Origin: Planctomycetota bacterium
GTDB taxonomy: Bacteria; Planctomycetota; PUPC01; DSUN01
Direction of reading: 5' to 3'
Length of the DNA: 14,712 bases
Assembly: GCA_016872875.1 (NCBI GenBank)
Contig: VGYW01000204.1
Location: 1 to 14,712 of the forward strand
Below, piece after piece: positions 1 to 8,000 of the stretch. The notes under the pieces are model-generated. The model ran no database searches. It was given only the letters and a program-made list of their open reading frames with translations, and had not been told where the DNA came from. A program made the translations under genes and the position numbers. The first letter of the stretch is position 1. Every line of letters starts with the position of its first letter.

Positions 1-118
1 CACGTAGTCTCCGCTTGGACCATTGAGGATTGGAGTTTGGGGCTTGTTTGGCGCTTGGTGCTTGTGGTTTGGTGGTTCCCGCATTTCTCACCAGCCGCTG
101 GTGAGAAATGCGGGTTAG
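1..118 (+). repeat. Left arm of a 118-bp perfect inverted repeat
   Basis: Bases 1-118 are the exact reverse complement of 1643-1760. The match stops at 119 (g here; c in the reverse complement of the other arm) and is cut on the left by the window edge, so it may be longer. It holds a T/G-rich phrase made of reused words (gcttggtgcttg, gtttgg) followed by a 37-nt hairpin at 78-114. Confidence 0.97.
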
Positions 119-138
119 GCCGTCGCATGCCAAAGGGA

Positions 139-157
139 CGGGCTGAAGCCCGCACTA
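139..157 (+). repeat. TGAA-loop hairpin word
   Basis: cgggc-TGAA-gcccg (139-152) is followed by cactac. It shares loop and flank with the hairpins at 1541-1557 (minus strand), 560-579 and 1871-1886. Confidence 0.6.
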
Positions 158-201
158 CAAACAAGCGCGACACGCCGGCGCCACCCGTAACTGAGGCATT
201 A

Positions 202-217
202 CCCGGCGCGAGCCGGG
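202..217. repeat. Small hairpin downstream of the possible gene remnant
   Basis: cccggc-gcga-gccggg is a perfect 6-bp stem with a 4-nt loop, 38 nt past the remnant's TGA on the minus strand. No T-tract follows, so a terminator role is not supported. Confidence 0.4.
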
Positions 218-255
218 CGGGAAGGGAACACCCATCCGGCCACCCTGTGCCCTCC

Positions 256-475
256 TCACAGCCCCGGATAGAGTTTCCAATCGCCCCGCTTCCGTTCAGG
301 CCACCACATCACCCCGGCCTTCCCACTGTCGAGCTTCTCGAGCGCATCCATCAGCCCTCTTGGCCCTTCCCTCTCAACAAGTTCCCAGTAGTAGCGCCAG
401 TACGCCTTGCCAAACGCACGGTCGCCGCCCCAAATGCCCTGTTCCTGGTATCGCGCCGCGCGTCGCTGTTCCCCT
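256..475 (-). pseudogene. Possible decayed gene 3' end (unrecognised)
   Basis: The minus-strand frame ending at TGA 258-256 reads like protein over about its last 66 residues: GIWGGDRAFGKAYWRYYWEL, then EREGPRGLMDALEKLDSG, then MWWPERKRGDWKLYPGL. It is rich in Trp and Tyr. Upstream of about 475 the frame runs into the hairpin cluster and becomes low-complexity Arg/Gly/Pro. The only in-frame start before the protein-like part is a GTG at 555-553, with no ribosome binding site and a hairpin just upstream. I read it as the leftover C-terminus of a gene broken by repeat DNA. It could be a chance open frame, and I do not recognise a family. Confidence 0.3.
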
Positions 476-510
476 CTGTGGCCATGGCCATCGCGCCTTC
501 CCCCCCTCGA

Positions 511-605
511 GGCAGGGGCCTGCCGTCCCTGCGGGACTGCCTGCTTCTGGCGCACGAGTCCGGCGGCTGAAGCCGCCGGCTACCCACTGTGCTCCCTTCG
601 GGAGC
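511..605. repeat. Cluster of short REP-like hairpins
   Basis: Four hairpins lie head to tail: ggcagg/cctgcc (511-516 / 519-524), gtccc/gggac (525-529 / 533-537), an 8-bp ccggcggc/gccgccgg stem with a TGAA loop (560-567 / 572-579), and gctccc/gggagc with a TTC loop (591-596 / 600-605). No gene is evident in them. Alternation of CCC-GGG hairpins with TGAA-loop hairpins followed by ctac looks like dispersed intergenic repeats. Confidence 0.65.
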
Positions 606-732
606 AAGACGCCGCGACGCGCGGGCGCTCAGTCGCCGCATCGCGTCCGCACGCCGGTGGGTGGCACCCTCAAGCTGGGCCAACCCCCCGGCGTTACATT
701 ACTTGTGCAGAGGCCAACAAGGCGGCGAACTT
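606..732. other. Spacer between the hairpin cluster and the DUF1080 gene end
   Basis: I see no gene, clear terminator or repeat here. The DUF1080 gene has no evident intrinsic terminator directly after its stop. Confidence 0.5.
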
Positions 733-760
733 GGGTCACGCGTCACGGGTCACGCGTCAT
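733..760. repeat. 14-bp tandem duplication touching the DUF1080 stop codon
   Basis: gggtcacgcgtcac (733-746) is repeated as gggtcacgcgtcat (747-760), with one mismatch at the last base. The DUF1080 stop (tca at 757-759) lies in the second unit. Confidence 0.85.
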
Positions 761-1413
761 TTCTTCAAGGGCTCAAGGTAGATCTTGCGGGCCTCCCATT
801 GGGAGCCCTCGCTCTGGATGCAGACCTTGCCGCTCGTGTCGGAGCACTCGTGGGCCTCGTTCATCAGCTTGCCGTTCACGCTCGGCAGCACGGTGTCGCC
901 GTCGCAGACGATTTCGTAGGTGTTCCATTCGCCGACGGGCTTCTCGTTGTGGGGGTGGAGCTTCTTGACGTTGCGGCCGTTGACTCGTTGGCCGCCGGCC
1001 TTGTGCTCCTTGAACTCGAAGCCGCCGATGACCCAGAAGTCGCCCTGGGCCTGGTGCTGGCCCTGGCACTCGAGGCTGCGGGGCCAGACGCCGTCCTTGC
1101 CGCTCATGTGGACCAGCACGCCGCTGTTGCCGGGCTTGGTGAAGCGCCATTCCATGACGAACTTGTAGTTCTTGTACGCCTTCTCGGTGCGCATGTAGCC
1201 GGCGGGCCGGCCGGTGCACTTCACCACGCCGTCCTCCACGAAGAAGGTCTTCTCGGGCTCAGCGCCCGCGATGAGCTTCCAGCCGGCCAGGTCCTTGCCG
1301 TTGAAGAGCTCGATCCGCTCCTTCGGCTCGATGGCCTCCTCGGGCTCGCCCGCCCAGGCGGGCAGCGCGCACGCCGCGAAGAACGCCGCCAGCACCCACG
1401 CAGTTTTTCCCAT
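757..1413 (-). CDS. Secreted DUF1080 / 3-keto-disaccharide hydrolase family protein
   Basis: This 218-residue protein has a signal peptide (K3, hydrophobic residues 5-18, cleavage likely after the AWA ending at residue 21). A single DUF1080 (PF06439) concanavalin-like domain follows. Family hallmarks visible are IELFNGKDLAGW (34-45), CTGRPAGYMRTE (66-77), NSGVLVH (96-102) and WPRSLECQGQ (110-119), and the protein ends in a short beta strand plus LKK. Length is normal for a single-domain member. Some family members cleave 3-keto-glycosides, while many act on unknown sugars, so the exact substrate is not assignable. It should act in the periplasm or outside the cell. FAAC at 12-15 is a poor lipobox, so a lipoprotein is less likely. 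The ATG at 1413 is chosen because GAGGAG (1426-1421) sits 7 nt upstream, behind a good promoter. The family is especially abundant in planctomycetes and relatives. It lies between the arms of a 118-bp perfect inverted repeat. Confidence 0.95.
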   Translation of the reverse strand: MGKTAWVLAAFFAACALPAWAGEPEEAIEPKERIELFNGKDLAGWKLIAGAEPEKTFFVEDGVVKCTGRPAGYMRTEKAYKNYKFVMEWRFTKPGNSGVLVHMSGKDGVWPRSLECQGQHQAQGDFWVIGGFEFKEHKAGGQRVNGRNVKKLHPHNEKPVGEWNTYEIVCDGDTVLPSVNGKLMNEAHECSDTSGKVCIQSEGSQWEARKIYLEPLKK

Positions 1414-1420
1414 CGCCTTG

Positions 1421-1426
1421 CTCCTC
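1421..1426 (-). promoter_or_regulatory. Shine-Dalgarno sequence for the DUF1080 gene
   Basis: GAGGAG on the minus strand lies 7 nt before the ATG at 1413-1411. It fixes the start of the 218-residue frame. Confidence 0.75.
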
Positions 1427-1461
1427 AGAAAGCTCTAGACACACCAGGGAACTCGCAGATG

Positions 1462-1490
1462 AGTATAAGCACGCTCCCAGTGGGCGTCAA
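1462..1490 (-). promoter_or_regulatory. Sigma70-type promoter of the DUF1080 gene
   Basis: Read on the minus strand, TTGACG (1490-1485) and TATACT (1467-1462) are separated by exactly 17 nt. Each box differs from the consensus at one position. The predicted transcription start is near 1455, giving a leader of about 42 nt that contains the GAGGAG ribosome binding site. No extended -10 TGn is present. The match stands out in such GC-rich DNA. It supports transcription of the DUF1080 gene independently of the giant gene upstream. Confidence 0.68.
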
Positions 1491-1537
1491 CTGCGGAAAT
1501 GCCCCGCGCCACTCCGGCCGAATGGCGTGGGGGGTTC

Positions 1538-1557
1538 GTAGTGCGGCCTTCAGGCCG
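1538..1557 (-). repeat. TGAA-loop hairpin word, inverted
   Basis: On the minus strand this reads cggcc-TGAA-ggccg then cactacg. The flank matches 139-157, while the stem bases differ but stay paired. Confidence 0.6.
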
Positions 1558-1570
1558 TATCTTCCTCTGG

Positions 1571-1607
1571 CCCCCACCCCGGCCCCCCCGCGAGCGGGGA
1601 GGGAGAA
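1571..1607. repeat. C-run / G-run hairpin element
   Basis: A C-rich run leads into ccccgc-ga-gcgggg (1586-1599) and gggagaag. This is the common dispersed hairpin style of GC-rich genomes. No coding content is seen. Confidence 0.5.
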
Positions 1608-1642
1608 GACGCGGGGCGCTGAGGCCCCGCCCACAGCACGGG

Positions 1643-1760
1643 CTAACCCGCATTTCTCACCAGCGGCTGGTGAGAAATGCGGGAACCACCAAACCACAAG
1701 CACCAAGCGCCAAACAAGCCCCAAACTCCAATCCTCAATGGTCCAAGCGGAGACTACGTG
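1643..1760 (-). repeat. Right arm of the 118-bp perfect inverted repeat
   Basis: Identical to 1-118 when read on the minus strand. It includes the 37-nt hairpin at 1647-1683, with 17-bp arms cccgcatttctcaccag / ctggtgagaaatgcggg and a 3-nt loop. The two arms enclose 1,524 bp holding the DUF1080 gene and its promoter. Confidence 0.97.
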
Positions 1761-1786
1761 GTGTTGCCCGCGACCCTGGGGGCTTG

Positions 1787-1875
1787 CTTTGGTCATTGAG
1801 CATTCCGGGCTTGGAGATTGTTTGGTGCTTGGCGTTTGGCTCTTGGGATTTCCCGCATTTCGTGAGAAATGCGGG
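1787..1875 (+). repeat. Diverged third copy of the T/G-rich phrase plus hairpin
   Basis: The same order of words as 1-118 recurs: cattgag, then attgtttgg, then gcttgg, then gtttgg, then cccgcatttc. The hairpin is shortened to 10-bp arms cccgcatttc / gaaatgcggg (1852-1861 / 1866-1875) with a 4-nt loop. This fits loss of 13 nt from the centre of the full 37-nt hairpin. It has the same orientation as the left arm and is inverted relative to the right arm. Confidence 0.75.
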
Positions 1876-1891
1876 CTAAAGCCCGCACCAC
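1871..1891 (+). repeat. TAAA-loop hairpin word
   Basis: gcgggc-TAAA-gcccgc (1871-1886) is followed by accacg. It overlaps the end of the shortened hairpin at 1852-1875 and is a relative of the TGAA-loop hairpins. Confidence 0.6.
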
Positions 1892-1918
1892 GAGCTCTTC
1901 GCGCTGTCTGAGAAAGGA

Positions 1919-1955
1919 CGAAGCGAGGGACCCCGTTTTGGGGTCCCTCGCTTCG
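1919..1955 (-). terminator. Terminator-like hairpin after the giant gene
   Basis: A perfect 16-bp stem (1919-1934 with 1940-1955) has a 5-nt loop (gtttt on the plus strand). It lies 60 nt past the stop of the giant gene. On the minus strand it is followed by an imperfect pyrimidine run, TCCTTTCTC, rather than a clean T-tract. It could work as an intrinsic terminator or as an mRNA 3'-end stabiliser, and it may also be a member of the repeat family around it. Confidence 0.6.
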
Positions 1956-1967
1956 GGTTGCAGCGTC

Positions 1968-2019
1968 GTAGGGGCAGCCGCGGTGGCTGCCCTGGGCGGC
2001 CACAAGGGCCGCCCCCTAC
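1968..2019. repeat. Two-hairpin (three-way-junction) REP-like element overlapping the giant gene's stop codon
   Basis: The outer arms gtagg (1968-1972) and cctac (2015-2019) pair. They enclose two perfect inner hairpins: 7-bp stem ggcagcc/ggctgcc (1973-1979 / 1985-1991) and 8-bp stem gggcggcc/ggccgccc (1994-2001 / 2007-2014). Only two unpaired bases (1992-1993) separate the hairpins. The TAG stop (2018-2016) is inside the outer arm. The layout resembles REP/BIME-type repeats that sit at gene ends. Copy number in the genome cannot be seen from here. Confidence 0.65.
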
Positions 2020-5000
2020 CGGGTGCGGCGGCGGCGACGGAGGAGGGCGAGCGCGCCGAGGGCGAGGAGAGCGAGGGTGCTCGGCTCGGGCACTGCCAGG
2101 GCCGTCAGGCCGGTGAGGTAGATGCCCCAGTCGCCGGCCTGGCCAAGGACCTCGAGCGTCGCGTCGCTGAGGTCCCACAGGTAGAGGTGCTGCGGGTCGG
2201 CCAGGTTGCCGACGTCAATGGTGTACTGGAGCGGGTTCGTGGTGGGGTTCCAGGGCTGGCCGCCCACGAACAAGTTGTCGGCGTAGAAGACAGGGATCCA
2301 GTCGGTGGACAGGATGACGCCGCCCTCGCCGAAGACGCGGAGGGTGAAGCTCTTGTCGAAGTGGAGGTCGCCCACTATGGTGATGAGGTCGGCCTGCGCG
2401 GGGCCGTTGTTGAAGCTCCACTCGTAGACCAACCCGTCGCTGATCCGCAGGTGGCCATTTGGCCCGCTGGGGCTTGGTCCCTGGATGGTGACGTGGCCGG
2501 GGTTGGTGCCCGCTGGGGTGATGCGGCGGTCAACCGTGATGTCGCCGGTCATGGTGGCGCCGTCGCCGATGGTGGCGGAGCTGAAGCCGACGGGTGCGGC
2601 GGCGGCAACGAGGTTGGCGCCCTGGGCCATCGTGAGGTCGCCGAAGCGTGCGGCGCCGTAGCCGCCCTGGACTCCCGCGCGGTAGAGGTTCTGGATTTCG
2701 GGGGTGGTGAGGACGCGATTGAAGACCATCGCCTCATCGATCAGGCCGCCGAACTCGTTGCCATCCCAGCGTCGGCCGAGCCAGAACTGGTTGGTGCCAC
2801 TGCCGAGGAAGGGGCCGCCGCTGGTGCCGCTGAAGACGCGAACCCCGTCGAGCCAGACCTCGCGGGCATTGCCCGTGGTGTGGTAGGTAACGACCCAGTG
2901 GTGCCAGTTGGTGGTATCGCCGCAGACGGCGGCGTTCGTGACATTCACGTCGTCGCCGTAGAAGGCGAAGGTGAACTGGGTGGCGTCGCGGAAGCCGACG
3001 TGGAGGGACTGGCGTGTGGCCGCCGAGTCGCCCTGGCCGACGACGTAGTCGGCGTCGGTCACGGTGCCGCTACGCTTCGTCCAGAAGCTCAAGGAGAAGG
3101 GGGAGTTGGCGATCGGGGACGGCGAGAGGCCGGGGACGACGGCCCAGTCGCCGCTGTCGTCGAGTCTCATCGCCCCGCCGACCACACCACCAGGGACAAT
3201 GGCGGCGTCCCCCGCGAGGATAGCGTCTCGGCTGTTCCCACTAGTATCGCGGGTGACCTGAGCCGCGCTCGAGTCCAGCCCCCAATAGGCGACCAGGTTG
3301 CTCGTGGGTCGTGTCATTGGGGCCGGGCCGTTGAGCGTGAGGGTGCCGCTGGTCACGTTGAGCGAACCCTTGAAGTTCAGGGTGGCGGCCTGGGTGGCGT
3401 CAATGGTCACGTTGCCCTCGGTGTTGATGGGCATGCCCTGCGGCACCACGAGAGAGGCGCCTGGGCCGATGGTGAGGGAGGCGTTGTTCATGAAGCCGAC
3501 GCCGCCGGGTCCCGTGGCCTGGAAGTTGCCGGTGAGGGCGCCGTTGACGGTGAGCCACTGGTTTCCGCCGCGCAGGTTGGCAGCGCCAGCGAGGGTCATG
3601 GGGCCAAGTGCTGTGGGGCCGCCGATGGTACCGATGGAGTTGAAGGTGCCGATTCCTGAGCCGCCGAGGGTCAACTGGGCGTCAGGTTGGAGGCGCAGGT
3701 CGCCGAAGCGCGCTGGGCCGCCGGCGAGTGCGCCCTGGCGGAAGGCCTGAATTTCAGCGCCCGACAGCGCGCGGTTCCAGGCCGCCACGTCGTCCACGTT
3801 CCCATTGAAGTACTGGCCGGTCGCCTGGCGCCTGCCCATGCCGAACTCGTCCCAGAGGTCCAGCGGCCAAGAAGGCGTGTACGTCAGCACCGGAGTCGCG
3901 CTGCCGTCCAGGTACAGCCGCACGTTGGTCCCGTCGTACGTGCCGGCGAAGAAGTGCCAGTTGGGGTCGTTGGTCAGGGGGCCGAAGTTGTCCTCGCGTC
4001 CGTAGAGGTGCAGGCAGTAGGGCTTCGGAGCGCCGCCGCCGCGGACCTCCACGTCGAAGTACCGGCCGCTGCCGGCAGTGTTCGGGCTCCAGCCGAAGAT
4101 GCCCGTCCAGTCCCCGTCGGCGCCCGCTGCGTCGTTGGACTTCGCCCAGCCGGCGATGCTGCGGGGAGCGTTGCCGCTCACTCCGAGCGCGCCCATGGTG
4201 ACGAAGTCGTCGGTGCCGTCGAAGCGCAGGTTGGTCCCGCGGACGGCGTCGCTGGCCCAGGCCGCGCCTGAGATTGCGCCGTTCCTGGCGTTGCCGGACA
4301 GATCGAATGCGGTGCTGCCGGCACCCTCGTTGAGGGGCCAGTAGCCGCGCAGGCCGACCATGAGGTTGGGATCGGGGGTGCCAGGGGTCGGCACGTTGAT
4401 AGTGAGGGCGCCGCTGATGGCAGGGACCGTGTTAGTGACCCGCAGCTCGCCACTGAGGCCCACGCCGGCGGTCGAGGCGTCAATCGTCAGCGTCCCCTCG
4501 GTTATCAGGGTGCCCGGCCCGCGGAGGGCGGTGGTCACGCGGGTGTCGCGTGCGAGGATGGTGGTGCCGCCTTCGAGCGCGAGGGTGCCGATGGTGGCGT
4601 TCTTGGCGCTCGCGAGGGTGCCGCCTGTGACGGTGACGTTGTTTGCGCGGAGGTAGTTGGCTTCGTTCGTGAGGTTGAGGGTGCCGGCCTCCATGCGGAT
4701 ATTGTTGAGGTCTACAACGCCGCCCACGGTGACGGTGCCTGCGGTGCTCTTGCGGAGGGAGGCGGCGGGGCCGATGAGCCAGGCGGGGGAGGTGCCGCTC
4801 TCGGCCTCGATGGCGTAGGAGCCCGCGGTGGTGGAGGGGTTGGTGAGGTTGAAGCCGCCGGCCAGGGAGCCGCCGGCGAGCCGCAGCGTGGTGCCGGCCT
4901 TCAGGGTGGGGAAGTTGTACGGCCAGCCGGTGGTGGTTCCGCCGGTGACGACGATGCGGGGGACGTCGAGGTCGGCGTCGCCGCCGAAGAGCGCGGTTCC

Positions 5001-8000
5001 GGCGATGGTGAGGGTGCCGCCGACGGGAACGGCGCCCTGGCCCACCCAGAGGTTCTGGATCTCGGCAAGCGTGAGGGCGCGGTCCCAGATCGCCACGTCG
5101 TCGAGGCGGCCATTGTTGAGGTATTCCGCGCCGGCGGAGTTGCCGAGGCGCATCCCCTGGCTGGGCATCATGAGGCGGGGGGTGCCCGAGTAGCCGTAGG
5201 TGTTGGTCAGGGCGCCATCGAGGTAGAGGCGGAACTGCTTGGCCGCGTCGTCAATGACGTAAGTGACCATGTGCCAGGCGTTCCAGGAGATGTCGCCCAG
5301 GGGGGCCGGGATGTCCACGGCGGTGTTGATCCAGGCGCCGCCGGTGCCCACGTCGCCGTGGATGTCGGAGGCGCGGACCTTGTAGTCGAAGGTGAACTCG
5401 CCTCCGAACCTTGTGCCGAGGATGCCGCCGTCGCCCTGGTCTTGGGCGATGTTGACCCAGGCGTTCACGGTCCAGGTCGCGCGGTCGAAGTCAGCGCTGT
5501 AGGGCACTTGGATGTCGGTGGCGCCGTTGAAGAGCATGGCCCCGCCGAACCTTCCGCCGGCCGGCTGCCAGTTGGCCGTGCCGACGACGTTGCCGGTGTG
5601 CCCCCTGAGGCTCGCGTCGGCCGCGGTCGTGCCCGCGGCCTCGTTGAGGGGCCAGTAGCTCATCAGCCCGGCCAGGTCCAGCGGGGTGATGCCGCTGATC
5701 ACGGTGGAACCGACCTTGAGCGCGCCGTTGACGGTGAGAGTGCCGGCGGCCATCACGTCGGCATTCTGAGTGACCTCGAGCCGCCCGCCCGCCTCGATGC
5801 GGACGTGGCCGCCGGTGTCCACAATGAGGTTGTTGGCAGCCTGGGTGCCCATGCCGGGGCTCACCGTGGCGATCTGGTTGGCGATGGGGGCCTGGACGAT
5901 GGCGTTTGTGGACGCGGTGGGGACAACGCCGGGCGTCCAGTTCGTCGCGGTGTTCCAGGCGGTGGTGCCGCCGGAGCCCGAGTTGCTCGTCCAGGTCGTC
6001 ACGTCGGCCAGGTCGAGGGTCACGAACACGCGCGAGGCATCGGAGCCGACGGTGGCCGAGTTGATCAGGTTGGCGTAGGCGTTTTCCTTGATGATGGCCA
6101 CTGGCCCGACGGTGGGAGCGACGCCTGCGGTGTGGGTGAAGAGGTTGTACTGGCCGTCAGGCAGGACTGAGCCGAGCGAGATGCCGAGGTTCCAGGCATT
6201 GGCCACGTTCACGCTGCCCGTCACCGCCACGAGGTCCTGGTTGGTCCCGTCGTGCTCCCAGTGGTAGGTGGAGCCTGGGGCCATGGTGAAGGAGCCGGTG
6301 ACGTTGAGGGTGCCTGGGCTTCCGCCGACTCGCATGTCGCCGGTGAGGGTGGCAGCGCCCTTGATGGCGGCGGTGGGGCCTGTGGTGATGGACTGGAAGG
6401 CGGCGGCGCCGGCCCCCGAGGTGCCGGCGGCATTGGCGAGGTCGAGGGTGGTCCCTGGGGCCATGGTCAGGTTGCCGAGGAGCGCGGGGCCGTAGCTGCC
6501 CACGAGACCGGCGCTGTAGACCCTCTGGATCTCGGCGACGGTGAGGGAGCGGTTCCAGACCATGAACTCGTCCACCATGCCGCCATAGCTGCTCCCGCCG
6601 CCGCCGTCGGCGCCGATGCGGAAGCTGGTGATCGGCTCCATGTTGCGGGTGCGGCCGGTGCCCGTGATCCACTGCGCACCGTTGAGGTAGACCGACAGGG
6701 TGCCGGTGGTGGCGTTCTTGGTGAAGATCCAGTTGTTCCATTGCCCCTCGAACTCGCTGTCGGCGCCCGTGAGCCTGTTGATGCGGTCGTAGGCGCCGCC
6801 GACGTTCCCGGCGTCCCAGTAGACGTTTCGGTCGCTCCAAGGGAGATGGACGTTGAGGACGCGGTTCCCCGCGGCGTTCCGGGCCTCGAACATAAGGGTG
6901 TCGCGGGGCTGGGTCGGCACGTCGCCGTACTGCCAGAGGGAGACGGTGACCTGGGGCTGGTTAGCGAGGGCAGCGAGGGCCGCGGCCGGGATATTCACGT
7001 TGGCCGCAACGTTGGCCGGGAGGTTGAGCACCCAGCCGCGCGTGGGGTCGTTCACCCAGGCCGCGGTGCCGACCAGGGTGCCGGGGTTGCCGCCGCCGCT
7101 GGCGTCGGCGGTCGTGGTGCCTGTCCCCTCATTGAAGGGCCAGTAGCCGATGAGGTTGGCGGGAATAGCCGTAGGCGCTGGGGTCCGGAACGTCACGGTC
7201 CCGGCGGCAACATTGAGCCCGCCCTTGAGATTGAGGAGGCTGGCGGAGCCCGCGTCTATGGTCTGGTTGCCGGCGACGTTGAGCGCGTTGATGTTGGCGC
7301 TGGCGGTGGAAGTCATGGTGCCGCCCGCTGCGATGGTGAGGTTGCGGGTGAGGGCGACGGTGCCGGTGCCGGAGACGTTGAAGTTGGTGGCGCTGATCGT
7401 GGCGTTGAGGGTGAGGGTCTGCCCATCGGCGCTGGCGGTGGCCGTGGGCGGGGTGGGCGGGGTGGTCAGGGTCATGGGGCCGGTAACGAGGAGGCTGGCC
7501 GTGGTGCCGATAGAGTTGAAGGCCGCGGTGCCCGAGCCGGCGATGGTGGCCGAGGTGCTCGGGGCAAGGCGCAGGTCGCCCAGGAGGGCGGGGGCGGCGA
7601 GGGCGGTGGGGGTGTAGCCCGGAGCGGTGACGGCGTAGCGGGAGGCGAGGTAGGAGGCGACGGAGTTGCGCTCGGCGGCGGTGAGGACGCGGTTGAAGAT
7701 GAGGATGTCGGAGACCTGGGCGTTCGATGGCTCGCTGAAGCCGGTGCCCCAGGCGCCGAGCTGGAGGATGCCGGGATAGTAGTTGGTGTCGCCCGAGCCT
7801 TGGCCGTTGGTCGTGGTCTGGGTGCCGTTGTACCAGAAGTTGGCCTGGGGGTTGGCGATGTTGTTCGTGTCGCCGGCCGACACGTCCCAGAGGGTATTGG
7901 CGTTGCCGCCCTGGGGGGTGATCCAGCCTTCGGCGTGCCAGCGGGCGTCGCCGCCGCCGTGGTGGCCGAAGAGCCAGTTGCGGGTGCGGGAGGTGATCAC

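Noticed and set aside
37..570. 177-residue plus-strand open frame
   Set aside because: It translates repeat phrases and hairpins (Pro/Arg/Ser-rich), with no ribosome binding site or domain.
1..1760. Insertion sequence bounded by the 118-bp inverted repeats
   Set aside because: The interior holds only the DUF1080 gene and hairpins. No transposase is visible and no target-site duplication can be tested at the left edge.
139..1891. CRISPR array
   Set aside because: The repeats are irregularly spaced, differ in stem sequence and orientation, and have no spacer-like uniform gaps or cas genes.
589..1911. 440-residue plus-strand open frame
   Set aside because: It crosses hairpins, the DUF1080 gene in antisense, its promoter and the inverted repeat arm. 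There is no protein-like signature.
2016..2400. Autotransporter beta-barrel at the C-terminus
   Set aside because: Despite passenger-like repeats, the protein ends in a PEP-CTERM signal with no barrel-length domain or terminal Phe.
1869..3659. 596-residue plus-strand open frame
   Set aside because: Its start runs through the terminator hairpin and the two-hairpin repeat, and the rest is antisense to LamG and the PEP-CTERM tail.
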